Of a stretch of 64,000 nucleotides of DNA, positions 32,757 to 40,850 are shown piece after piece; position 1 is the stretch's first letter; each line of letters starts with the position of its first letter. Origin of the DNA: Treponema sp. (lineage in GTDB: Bacteria; Spirochaetota; Spirochaetia; Treponematales; Treponemataceae). The position numbers and the translations under genes were made by a program. Below the pieces are notes generated by a model. It made no database searches. It was not told where the DNA came from and was given only the letters and a program-made list of their open reading frames with translations. The DNA is taken from the NCBI GenBank assembly GCA_017470605.1, contig JAFUYH010000021.1:1-64000 (forward strand), written 5' to 3'.

Positions 32757-33142
32757 TTTTATTTGATACAAATGTTTTGATAGATTATTGGAGAAAGCCC
32801 GAAGAACTGCTTAAGCTAGATATAACTCCAGATAAGTATGCAATCTGCGGAGTTGTAAAATCTGAGCTTTTACATGGTGCAAGAACAAATCAAGAAATAG
32901 ATGATATTCTTCATTTTTTCAACTCATTCAATCTTCTTCACACCGATGAATATGATTTTGAAGGCGTTGGCTTTATGCTGCAGACCTTGCGCGAAAACGG
33001 AATAACGCTTCCTATGGCAGACGTAATGATTGCTTTCTGTGCAATGAAGTATGATGTGCCCCTCTGGACCCGTGACGGTCACTTCCGCCTTATTCAAGGC
33101 CTGTACCCTGAACTGACTTTTTATTACCCCAAGGAAAAATAA
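32753..33142 (+). CDS. vapC: PIN domain ribonuclease toxin, VapC-type
   Basis: 129 residues. PIN acidic residues are in place: Asp5 in ILFDTNVLIDYW, Glu in VKSELLHGARTN, Asp in MADVMIAFCAM and Asp in LWTRDGHF. VapC toxins cut tRNA or rRNA. Coupled to the antitoxin by ATGA overlap. Intact, so the module should be functional. Confidence 0.9.
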   Translation: MILFDTNVLIDYWRKPEELLKLDITPDKYAICGVVKSELLHGARTNQEIDDILHFFNSFNLLHTDEYDFEGVGFMLQTLRENGITLPMADVMIAFCAMKYDVPLWTRDGHFRLIQGLYPELTFYYPKEK

Positions 33143-33146
33143 AGGC

Positions 33147-33674
33147 TTATACAAACACCCTTCTGTAAGTCTTAGCCTTAAAAGTTTCGCTGCCGTCCAA
33201 CTTTGAATATTCTGTGTCTTCGTAGTAAGTCATGCCAAGCTTTTCCATAACACGGCGGGAACCAATGTTGTCTAATGCAAAGGTTCCGGCTAGGACTTTA
33301 ACTCCATATTTTTCCTGGGCATATTCCAAAATGCGGCTGATTGCTTCCGGCGTATAACCGTTATGCCAGTAGTCATAAGCAATATTATAACCTATGCTCC
33401 AGACATCAATATCTTCGTGATAATATAGGCCGCCACTGCCAATAAGCTCGCCGGTAGACTTTAGCACAAAACCGTAGTCCAGTTTCTTTTCATCTTCGTA
33501 TAAAGACTCAATCCATTCGCGGCCATCTTCTGCAGACCTGTACAAAGGGTAAATCATATATTTATTTACGCGAGGGTCGCCTGTCCATTTGAAAACTGTA
33601 TCTTCATCCTCAAGTGTAAGAGGTCGTAAAATGAGTCTTTCACTTTCTAAAACTGGTGGTAAGAATTTTGGCAT
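33147..33674 (-). CDS. GNAT family N-acetyltransferase (RimJ/RimL-like)
   Basis: 175 residues from the ATG at 33674 (MPKFLPPVLESERLILRPLTLED). RimJ/L-type features: TERLILRPL-like start, WSIGYNIAYDYWHNGYTPEAIS for the acetyl-CoA loop, and ALDNIGSRRVMEKLGM. It is convergent with the VapC-type gene, four bases apart at the stops. Likely substrate is a protein N-terminus or small amine; not determinable. Confidence 0.88.
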   Translation of the reverse strand: MPKFLPPVLESERLILRPLTLEDEDTVFKWTGDPRVNKYMIYPLYRSAEDGREWIESLYEDEKKLDYGFVLKSTGELIGSGGLYYHEDIDVWSIGYNIAYDYWHNGYTPEAISRILEYAQEKYGVKVLAGTFALDNIGSRRVMEKLGMTYYEDTEYSKLDGSETFKAKTYRRVFV

Positions 33675-33737
33675 AGTGATTCTCCATGAGTCTTTGAATT
33701 GTTTTTCATTTTCGTAAAAATATGATATAATATCAAT

Positions 33738-33977
33738 ATGCCAACAGTTTTTAGACACGATGAATTCAGATTCTACTTTTTTTCGCGTGAAGAAACACGT
33801 CGGCATATTCATGTTTCTTCACCAAATGGTGAAGCTAAAATCTGGATTGAACCAGAGGTTTCTGTTGCAAAAGTTATAAATCTTTCACAACAGGAAGTTA
33901 ATAAAATTGTTTCATTGGTAAATGAAAATCTGGAGACAATAAATGAACACTGGAACAGCCACTTTAACCAAAACTAA
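33738..33977 (+). CDS. DUF4160 domain protein
   Basis: 79 residues. MPTVFRHDEFRFYFFSREETRRHIHV, with GEAKIWIEPEVSVA, is the DUF4160 pattern. It overlaps the following DUF2442 gene by 35 bases. The DUF4160-DUF2442 pair is common and suspected to be a toxin-antitoxin-like module, but no activity is established to my knowledge. Confidence 0.88.
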   Translation: MPTVFRHDEFRFYFFSREETRRHIHVSSPNGEAKIWIEPEVSVAKVINLSQQEVNKIVSLVNENLETINEHWNSHFNQN

Positions 33978-34206
33978 AATTGCAGAAATTACAAATATTT
34001 CACCATTTGGATTTTGGATTCTAATTGACGATAATGAATTTTTTATTGACTACAAACAATATCCAATGTTCTATAATGCAAGAATTTCAGAAATAAATGA
34101 TTTTTCAATTGATGCCATGGGTAATTTTCACTGGGAATCTCTTGATGTTGATATTGAAAAAGATGCTATAGAACATCCGGAAAATTATCCTTTGATTTAT
34201 TCTTAA
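33943..34206 (+). CDS. DUF2442 domain protein
   Basis: 87 residues. NISPFGFWILIDDNEFFIDYKQYPMF and IDAMGNFHWESLDVDI define DUF2442. Translated from a start inside the DUF4160 gene, so coupled. An ATG at 33943 and the internal frame are consistent; no other candidate start is better. Confidence 0.87.
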   Translation: MNTGTATLTKTKIAEITNISPFGFWILIDDNEFFIDYKQYPMFYNARISEINDFSIDAMGNFHWESLDVDIEKDAIEHPENYPLIYS

Positions 34207-34233
34207 TTTATCCGCTTTTGGATATTGCGTAAT

Positions 34234-34515
34234 TTATAACTTTTCTAAAATCTGCTCAAATTGATTTTTTAATTGTTTTTTTATCTCTATTTTATTTTTT
34301 GACGAATCACGAACAAAAAGATCTGCAGGTGTAATTTTTAAAGCTTCTGCAATTCGAATTATCATATCAAAAGAAGGCTTAGCTTTTCCAGATTCTATTC
34401 CACCAATAGTGCCTGTTCCACAATCACATAAAATTGCAAGCTGAGTTTGAGATACGCTATTTTTTTCGCGATAAAATTTCATGTTCATTCTGAAATCTTC
34501 TAAATAGTCTTTCAT
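34234..34515 (-). CDS. XRE-family transcriptional regulator (controller-like)
   Basis: 93 residues from the ATG at 34515 (MKDYLEDFRMNMKFYREKN). The HTH is VSQTQLAILCDCGTGTIGGIESGKAKPSFDMIIRIAEAL, typical of restriction controller and phage repressors. It is divergent from the PDDEXK gene across 138 bases carrying repeated TCGAGAAT elements, so it most likely represses both. The region is visibly AT-rich, suggesting acquired DNA. Confidence 0.87.
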   Translation of the reverse strand: MKDYLEDFRMNMKFYREKNSVSQTQLAILCDCGTGTIGGIESGKAKPSFDMIIRIAEALKITPADLFVRDSSKNKIEIKKQLKNQFEQILEKL

Positions 34516-34529
34516 TAGCACAACTATAA

Positions 34530-34632
34530 TCGAGAATTTATAGTTATTTTGATATTGACATCGAGAATATGCCATTTTATAATCGAATTTATCGAGAATA
34601 TAAGTAAAAAATCTTTTTATATTCGAGAAGAA
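34530..34632. promoter_or_regulatory. Repeated operator TCGAGAATWT between regulator and nuclease genes
   Basis: TCGAGAATTT (34530), TCGAGAATAT (34561), TCGAGAATAT (34592) and TTCGAGAAG (34622) recur at 30-31-base spacing, about three helical turns, so all sit on one DNA face. They fill the divergent promoter region. Confidence 0.72.
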
Positions 34633-34653
34633 ATTACTGTCAAAGAGTTTTTT

Positions 34654-35457
34654 ATGAATGAAACAATTATTTTGAATCTTTGCTCTTATAAAAATGATAT
34701 TTTGAAAATTACTGAAAATGGCACATATCATAATAAAACTTATCTACATATTCTCCCAAAAAATATGAGCGAAAAGAATCTTCTGGAAACAAAATATTTT
34801 GAAGACTTAAAAAAAGAATTTCATGATTTACAGAATGAAAAGAAAATTCATCGGTATTTTCATCATCTGAATTCCTCTCAAGCCTTGGCATTAAATTTTT
34901 TTGTTCCAATAATCAAAGAAGGTTTGTTGTCAAATTTTCTTGGAATTGAAGATGAAGTTTTTAACACTAAATTTGAATATGAATTCGAACATGAAGAAGA
35001 AAACTCATTTGAAGTGAATCCGTACAGAAAGACAAACTTTGATTTTTATGCAGAATCCAATAATAAAAAATATTTCTTTGAATTAAAATATACTGAAAAA
35101 GGATTTGGTTCAGCTAAAAAAGGTTCTGCCCATAAAGAAAAATATAAAACAATTTATAAGCCTACACTTGAAAAAATATGTAAAGCGAATATACCAGAAA
35201 ATGAATTTTTCAAGAACTATCAATTATGGCGAAATCTTTGTCATGTTCAATATGGAACTATATGTTTTGTATTACCTTCATTCAGAAATGATTTGATAAA
35301 AACAATTGAAAATGCAAAGTCATTTATAAAAGAGGAATACATAAAATTTATACAAATCAAAATAATCGATGACTTTGCATTAAAAATGACTAGCCATAAA
35401 AATGTAAATATTTCCAATCATTATAAAGAATTCAAGAAAAAATATTTTGAATTTTAA
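34654..35457 (+). CDS. PDDEXK nuclease-like protein (PGN_0703-type putative restriction endonuclease)
   Basis: 267 residues from the ATG at 34654 (MNETIILNLCSYKNDIL). The likely catalytic run is KTNFDFYAESNNKKYFFELKYTEKGFG: Asp, then Glu-x-Lys. LCHVQYGTICFVLP follows. It resembles the PGN_0703 family of putative restriction endonucleases. No methylase lies beside it, so it is either an orphan, or protected by another methylase, or not a restriction enzyme at all. AT-rich; controlled by the divergent XRE gene. Confidence 0.62.
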   Translation: MNETIILNLCSYKNDILKITENGTYHNKTYLHILPKNMSEKNLLETKYFEDLKKEFHDLQNEKKIHRYFHHLNSSQALALNFFVPIIKEGLLSNFLGIEDEVFNTKFEYEFEHEEENSFEVNPYRKTNFDFYAESNNKKYFFELKYTEKGFGSAKKGSAHKEKYKTIYKPTLEKICKANIPENEFFKNYQLWRNLCHVQYGTICFVLPSFRNDLIKTIENAKSFIKEEYIKFIQIKIIDDFALKMTSHKNVNISNHYKEFKKKYFEF

Positions 35458-35504
35458 TTTTTGGAAATCTTATAAAAATCAATTCATACCTTAAAGGAGG
35501 CTGT

Positions 35505-36101
35505 ATGAAAAAAATTTTATATTCAATAACTTTAACACTTTTTGTGTTTAGTTTTTTTGGTTGTGCAGAATTAGCAGAAATTCAGAAAGCTGTTTCATCT
35601 GTATCAAATGTTGCTGCTTCAAATAAAAAAGACAATTCAAACGATGAGCAATTACCTAATCCTGATGATGAAACCCTTGCATTTTTTAATACTATTAGTG
35701 AAAAACCTAACAATTATTGGATTCCAAAAACTGAATCAAGCGAAAATCCTCCAAGATTGTCTTATTTAATTGGTACAAAGGATTTAAATATATTGCTTGA
35801 AGATTTATCTAAAAATAATTTTGAAAAAATTTATAAAAATACTGATTTAGCAGACCCTACAAAAAAAGCAATGTTAGATGCACAAATGCTACAGGTTTTT
35901 GGTATGTACTCTTTAGGTTTCAACGATGGAAGGGGAAGCCCTATAAATTTTTGTGTATATGACATGAAATATAATAAAGAATGCACAACTCATAATGGAT
36001 GGGAATCTGGTGCTTTAATATTTCATGCAACTTTTAAACAAAATATATATGGCAATTATGATGTCGATGAATTCGAATACTATATGTACGAATTAAAATA
36101 A
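35505..36101 (+). CDS. Hypothetical lipoprotein
   Basis: 198 residues. Signal sequence ending FSFFGCAELAE marks a lipoprotein with Cys20. The mature protein has a low-complexity Ser/Asn/Asp stretch (residues 30-55), then a domain without known matches (YWIPKTESSENPPRLSYLIGT). Strong ribosome site AAAGGAGG. Same AT-rich composition as its neighbour, followed by a hairpin at 36118. Confidence 0.7.
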   Translation: MKKILYSITLTLFVFSFFGCAELAEIQKAVSSVSNVAASNKKDNSNDEQLPNPDDETLAFFNTISEKPNNYWIPKTESSENPPRLSYLIGTKDLNILLEDLSKNNFEKIYKNTDLADPTKKAMLDAQMLQVFGMYSLGFNDGRGSPINFCVYDMKYNKECTTHNGWESGALIFHATFKQNIYGNYDVDEFEYYMYELK

Positions 36102-36117
36102 CAATAATGATTCTATA

Positions 36118-36145
36118 ACAAGCACTGTCATCTGGCAGTGCTTGT
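36118..36145 (+). terminator. Hairpin terminator between convergent genes
   Basis: ACAAGCACTG and CAGTGCTTGT, with an 8-base loop, followed by ATTTCTT. It lies between the lipoprotein and hepT genes and could serve both strands. Confidence 0.65.
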
Positions 36146-36150
36146 ATTTC

Positions 36151-36561
36151 TTAAATCATCTTAAAAATCGCATCTGAAAAGACTTTAAAATCATCCAGAT
36201 GTTTTGTGATTATTTCATACACAATTTTGCAATTTATATTTTCATACTGATGAACTGCAATGTTTCTAAAACCTACTGCATGACTTAAATCATCGGCATT
36301 TTTTGAATCAATCAGACCATTCTGTGCAAGATATTTAAAAGTTTCTGACATTGTTGAAGGTGTTGGAGTTTGAAAATCCAAAAGAATATGATTGCCTATA
36401 TCAACGCAAATCTGAACTGCACGCTGCAAATTTAAAATAATAATTTCCTGTTTATCAAGATTTTCTTCCAGTTCCTGTAAAGAATTAACATTTTGACTTT
36501 TTATTCTGTGAACACAACGAATTAGAGCTTCCAGCTTTGTCTGTAATACTTCTTTATCCAT
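36151..36561 (-). CDS. hepT: HepT-like ribonuclease toxin (DUF86)
   Basis: 136 residues. The RX4-6HXY RNase motif is visible as RNIAVHQYEN. All-helical HEPN fold. It follows mntA with an 8-base overlap. HepT is neutralised by MntA, which attaches AMP units to it. Confidence 0.88.
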   Translation of the reverse strand: MDKEVLQTKLEALIRCVHRIKSQNVNSLQELEENLDKQEIIILNLQRAVQICVDIGNHILLDFQTPTPSTMSETFKYLAQNGLIDSKNADDLSHAVGFRNIAVHQYENINCKIVYEIITKHLDDFKVFSDAIFKMI

Positions 36562-36955
36562 TTATAAACCTCCTGATTTTTTCTTTTCTGGAAAATTCTA
36601 TTACTGGTAAAAAATCTTCCTTAAAGCAAAGAGCTTTTGATAAATGATTCACAAATACTGTAGGATTAATTTTTATTTTAATTCCTGTCGTCATTATCTG
36701 ATATAAAAATATTCCCTCTGCCTTAGATAAATCGGCTAGATCAATTTCACGATGACATAAAAGGGAAAGCTCCGTTTGAATCTGTGAAAGTTTTTCGTAA
36801 TCAAGAGGAAGATGCGAATGAATGGCAATGTCTACATCACTATGAGAATTATAAGAACCTTTTGCAAAAGAACCAAAAAGCAGTACCGTATCAATATCTG
36901 ATTTTTGAGAAAAATAATCTTTTAGAAGATTTTTAATATTCTCCTCTTCTGACAT
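36554..36955 (-). CDS. mntA: MntA-like nucleotidyltransferase antitoxin
   Basis: 133 residues. The minimal nucleotidyltransferase motif is GSFAKGSYNSHSDVDIAIHS, with a third acidic residue in CHREIDLADL. MntA-type antitoxins AMPylate the HepT Tyr. First gene of the two-gene minus-strand module. The pair lies 92 bases from the gyrB stop. Confidence 0.87.
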   Translation of the reverse strand: MSEEENIKNLLKDYFSQKSDIDTVLLFGSFAKGSYNSHSDVDIAIHSHLPLDYEKLSQIQTELSLLCHREIDLADLSKAEGIFLYQIMTTGIKIKINPTVFVNHLSKALCFKEDFLPVIEFSRKEKIRRFING

Positions 36956-36977
36956 AATAGGCTCTCCTTAAAAAGAG

Positions 36978-37000
36978 ATTGTCTGGTCAAGCCAGACAAT
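36978..37000 (+). repeat. 23-bp 9-5-9 hairpin repeat
   Basis: Arms ATTGTCTGG and CCAGACAAT around TCAAG, followed by GACA. Lies between mntA and gyrB. Confidence 0.85.
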
Positions 37001-37046
37001 GACATGCATTGCCTCGTCGTTGCACTTCTCTCAATAACTTGTTTGA

Positions 37047-38972
37047 CTAAATATCCAAATTTGCGTAGCTGGAGTTTTCTTCGATGAAGCGGCGGCGAGG
37101 TTCTACCTCTTCACCCATACATACGCTGAAAATTTTGTCGGCTGCCATTGCATCCGGGATTGTTACTACACGCATCTTGCGGTGAGCAGGATCCATTGTT
37201 GTTTCCCAAAGCTGATTTCCGTCCATTTCACCAAGACCTTTGTAACGCTGTACATCAGCTTTATCTCTCTGGTCGCCAAGTGCTTCAAGTGCCGCATCTC
37301 TTTCGGCATCGCTATAACAGTATACAGGTTCCTTCTTTCCAAGCTGAACACGGAACAAAGGTGGCATAGCAAGATACACATAACCCTGTTCGATAATCTG
37401 CGGCATGTAGCGGAAGAAGAAAGTCAAAAGCAAAGTGCGGATATGTGAACCATCGACATCGGCATCGGCCATGATGATGATTTTGTGATAGCGCAATTTA
37501 TCTATGTTAAAGTCTTTTCCAAAGCCTGCACCAAGACTTGCAATTACAGGTTCAAGTTTATCGTTGTTCATTACTTTTTCAGGACGAACCTTTTCTACGT
37601 TAAGCATCTTTCCCCAGAGCGGAAGAATTGCCTGGGTCTTAGGGTCGCGGCCTTTCTTTGCAGAACCACCAGCAGAGTCTCCCTCGACTATGTATACTTC
37701 GCAGAGCTCAGGATTTTTCATTGAACAGTCAGACAATTTTTCTGGCAGACCGAAGCCATCACTCATGGTCTTTTTGCGCATATTGTCTTTTGCCTTGCGG
37801 GCTGCAATACGGGCTTTGGCTTCGTCGATAGCCTTTTTAAGAATTGCTTCCAGAGTTGCAGGATTCTGCTCAAAATAAATTGTGAGCTTTTCCTTTACAA
37901 TCTGATCTACAATTGTGCGGACTTCTGTGTTACCAAGCTTTTCCTTTGTCTGGCCTTCAAACTCTGGCTCCGGAACCTTCATTGAAATTACGGCTGTAAG
38001 ACCGCTACTCAAATCTTCGTAAGTAAGCTTTTCGTCCTTATCAAGATTTTTCTTGAGTTTTTCGTTGCCTTCAAAAAACTTGTTTAAAACAAAACGAACT
38101 GCAGAACGGAAGCCTTCAAGATGTGTACCACCGTCGCGGGTATTGATGTCATTAACGAACGTTCGTACGTTTTCAGAATAGCCTGAATTGTAGTGCATGG
38201 AAATTTCTGTAATTACATCATCCTTTTCTTCTTTGATGTAAATCGGGTCAGCCGGAACAACGGCCTTTCCTTCATCAATTTCCTTTACGAATTCGTTGAT
38301 ACCGCCTTCAAACTTAAGAACTTCTTCCTTTGGATTTTCAAGACGTTCATCGCGGAAAACAATTACAACGCCGCTGTTCAAGAAAGCAAGCTCGCGCAGA
38401 CGGTCGCGCAGAACATCGTAATCATAAGTTGTGGTTTCTGTAAAAATTGTTTTATCGGCCTTCCAGCGGATTGTTGTACCATGTTCATCCGGGCCAATAT
38501 CACCAATAACTTCTACCTTTGTTTTTGGAACTCCGCGTTCGTACTTCTGCTGGTAAATATGTCCGTCGCGTTTTACGGTTGCTTCCATCCAGTCGGAAAG
38601 AGCGTTTACACAGGAAACACCTACACCATGTAAACCACCAGAAACCTTGTATGAACCTTTATCAAATTTACCACCGGCATGAAGGCGGGTCAAAACCAAT
38701 TCAAGGGCAGAGATTTTTTCTGTAGGGTGAATATCAACAGGAATACCTCGTCCGTTATCTTCTACGCGGCAAATGTCATCACGCTCAAGAGCAACAACAA
38801 CAGTATCACAAAAGCCTGCCATTGCTTCATCAATTGAGTTATCTACTGTTTCATAAACAAGGTGATGGAGTCCGCGTGGACCTGTAGAACCAATATACAT
38901 ACCAGGTCGCTTGCGAACTGCTTCAAGACCTTTTAAAACCTGTATGTTACTTGCACCGTAATCTGCTGACAT
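37047..38972 (-). CDS. gyrB: DNA gyrase subunit B
   Basis: 641 residues, standard length. GHKL ATPase motifs (VDNSIDEAMAGFCD, VEDNGRGIPVDIHP, GGLHGVGVSCVNALS), TOPRIM EGDSAGGSAKKGRDPKTQAI with DADVDGSHIRTL, ending ENSSYANLDI. Supplies ATP-driven strand passage to GyrA. It is divergent from dnaA across 196 bases of AT-rich DNA. Confidence 0.97.
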   Translation of the reverse strand: MSADYGASNIQVLKGLEAVRKRPGMYIGSTGPRGLHHLVYETVDNSIDEAMAGFCDTVVVALERDDICRVEDNGRGIPVDIHPTEKISALELVLTRLHAGGKFDKGSYKVSGGLHGVGVSCVNALSDWMEATVKRDGHIYQQKYERGVPKTKVEVIGDIGPDEHGTTIRWKADKTIFTETTTYDYDVLRDRLRELAFLNSGVVIVFRDERLENPKEEVLKFEGGINEFVKEIDEGKAVVPADPIYIKEEKDDVITEISMHYNSGYSENVRTFVNDINTRDGGTHLEGFRSAVRFVLNKFFEGNEKLKKNLDKDEKLTYEDLSSGLTAVISMKVPEPEFEGQTKEKLGNTEVRTIVDQIVKEKLTIYFEQNPATLEAILKKAIDEAKARIAARKAKDNMRKKTMSDGFGLPEKLSDCSMKNPELCEVYIVEGDSAGGSAKKGRDPKTQAILPLWGKMLNVEKVRPEKVMNNDKLEPVIASLGAGFGKDFNIDKLRYHKIIIMADADVDGSHIRTLLLTFFFRYMPQIIEQGYVYLAMPPLFRVQLGKKEPVYCYSDAERDAALEALGDQRDKADVQRYKGLGEMDGNQLWETTMDPAHRKMRVVTIPDAMAADKIFSVCMGEEVEPRRRFIEENSSYANLDI

Positions 38973-39082
38973 TATTTTTTCCTTGAGATTTTTTTAGAAA
39001 TCAAAAAATTATTTACTTTAAAGATTTATTATATAAGTAATATATTTTATCAAATATAAGTTTTAAATTCAATGATTCTAGA

Positions 39083-39100
39083 AACTACCATACGTTAGTT
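39083..39100. promoter_or_regulatory. AACTACCATACGTTAGTT motif upstream of dnaA
   Basis: Third copy of the motif at 25714 and 28465 with two central changes, in the gyrB-dnaA divergent spacer 69 bases before the dnaA start. May regulate dnaA, gyrB or both. Confidence 0.5.
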
Positions 39101-39168
39101 TTATAAAATTTTATCAATCTCTATATTTTATACTTGAAGAAAATTACAAACTTTATGATAATGAAAAT

Positions 39169-40614
39169 ATGTCTGAAAAAATGTACGAAGAAGCATGGAA
39201 TTACACAATGAAAGTGCTTCATGATGAATATAAATTAAATAACAAAGAAGATGAATTTACCCTCTGGTTCAATATGAACTATGTTGAAGATACAATTGAT
39301 ACTATTACTATTTCTTTTTCATCAGATTTTCTTTTAACAGCAATTCAAAAACGCGGAAATATTGATATTGTAAAAAATAAATTAAGGGAAATAACAGGAC
39401 AAAGTAATTTAAATTTAAAATGTATTGTAAAAGAAAGTCCTATTGTAGAAAAATCTTCTGATAATTCAGATGAAGAAAAAAATGAAGACGACATAAAATC
39501 TGTAGAAAAAAATTCAGATAATAAAAATTCAAAAAGTGAATCTGATTCTTCTAAATCATCAGAAAAAAAATCTCATTCACTGTTAAATGAAAAATTTACT
39601 TTCGATACTTTTATTCCTGGTGAAAACAGTAATTATGCTTATAACGCTGCATTCGCAGTAGCTAAAAATCCTGGTAAAAGATATAACCCTATTTTACTAT
39701 ATGGTGGTTCCGGCCTTGGAAAAACCCACCTTATGCAGTCAATTGGAAACTACATTTATAATGAAAATCCAAAGGCTAAAATCTGCTATGTTTCTGCAGA
39801 AAATTTTGTAAATGATTTTACATCATCTCTTAAATTCAAAAAAGAAAATGAATTCAAAAATAAATATAGAAATCTTGATGTTCTTCTTCTAGATGACATT
39901 CATTTTTTACAAGGAAAAGAAGGTACACAAGGTGAACTCTTTTATACTTTTGAAGCTCTTTCTCAAAAAAATGCACAGATGGTTTTTACCTGCGATCGTC
40001 CTATAAAAGAAATTAAAGATATGGCTGACAGACTTGTAAGCCGAATTTCTAATGGACTTTGTATTGACCTGCAGCCACCAAACTATGAAACACGAATTGC
40101 AATACTTCAGAAAAAGCTTCAGATTTTAGGAAAGAGCCTTAATCAGGAAATAATTGACTATGTTGCAAAAAATGTAGAAACAAATGTAAGAGATTTGGAA
40201 TCTGCATTGCAGAATATTCTTGGTTATGAAGAATTAATAGGTCAGGAACCAAATCTGGATAATGTAAAGAATCTTCTTAGGGATCTTCTTTCTTCTTCTT
40301 ATGCAGAAAATATTTCTCTTGATATAATCAAAAAAGTTATAGCAGATGAATATCAAATTTCTGTAGCAGATTTAACAGGAAAAAAACGAGATAAAAAATT
40401 TGTAATTCCAAGACAAATAGCAATTTATATTGCAAGAGAAATTACAGAAATTTCTTTTATGGAACTTGGTCGTGAAATGGGCGGAAAAGACCATTCAACT
40501 ATTATGCATGCATATAATACTATATCTGAAAAAATAAAATTTGATCCTTCTTTAGAATCAAGAATTCAACTGTTTATAAGGGAGATAAAAGAGTATAAAA
40601 ATGTGAATAAGTAG
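39169..40614 (+). CDS. dnaA: Chromosomal replication initiator DnaA
   Basis: 481 residues. Domain I (about 1-90), an extended Ser/Lys/Asp-rich linker (about 95-140), AAA+ domain with Walker A LLYGGSGLGKTHLMQ and Walker B VLLLDDIHFLQG, and domain IV with the DnaA signature GREMGGKDHSTIMHAYNTI. Opens oriC and loads the replisome. First gene of the plus-strand origin block; DnaA boxes follow it. Confidence 0.97.
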   Translation: MSEKMYEEAWNYTMKVLHDEYKLNNKEDEFTLWFNMNYVEDTIDTITISFSSDFLLTAIQKRGNIDIVKNKLREITGQSNLNLKCIVKESPIVEKSSDNSDEEKNEDDIKSVEKNSDNKNSKSESDSSKSSEKKSHSLLNEKFTFDTFIPGENSNYAYNAAFAVAKNPGKRYNPILLYGGSGLGKTHLMQSIGNYIYNENPKAKICYVSAENFVNDFTSSLKFKKENEFKNKYRNLDVLLLDDIHFLQGKEGTQGELFYTFEALSQKNAQMVFTCDRPIKEIKDMADRLVSRISNGLCIDLQPPNYETRIAILQKKLQILGKSLNQEIIDYVAKNVETNVRDLESALQNILGYEELIGQEPNLDNVKNLLRDLLSSSYAENISLDIIKKVIADEYQISVADLTGKKRDKKFVIPRQIAIYIAREITEISFMELGREMGGKDHSTIMHAYNTISEKIKFDPSLESRIQLFIREIKEYKNVNK

Positions 40615-40850
40615 TTTCTTTTTTGTGGATAAATAAGAAATTATTGAGTAAAATGTGGATATGTGGAAAAAAAGTGAAATCTGCATACAATTTTATAAAC
40701 AAATTAAATTATTATAAAATAAGGAAATAAATAGGTTATACACAGAATTCACCATACTTATTATTAATACTATTAAATTTATAAATTTAATAAATTTAAG
40801 AATAAGAAAAATTTGTGTATTTTATAAACAATCTATTTCAGGAGATAAAA
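40615..40850. other. Candidate oriC, dnaA-dnaN spacer
   Basis: 236 bases of very AT-rich DNA. DnaA boxes: perfect TGTGGATAA (40624-40632), TGTGGATAT (40654-40662), TGTGGAAAA (40662-40670), TTATACACA (40736-40744). The TTATTAATACTATTAAATTTATAAATTT-like tract that follows, about 40760-40800, could be the unwinding element. Genes diverge on either side (gyrB/gyrA left, dnaA onward right), supporting an origin here. Confidence 0.78.

Noticed and set aside
34654-35457. Complete restriction-modification system
   Set aside because: No methylase gene adjoins the nuclease; only the regulator is present.
38153-38172. Further copy of the ACCGAACGTTAGT motif inside gyrB
   Set aside because: ACGAACGTTCGTACG there is coding sequence for a conserved GyrB stretch and matches only the central palindrome.
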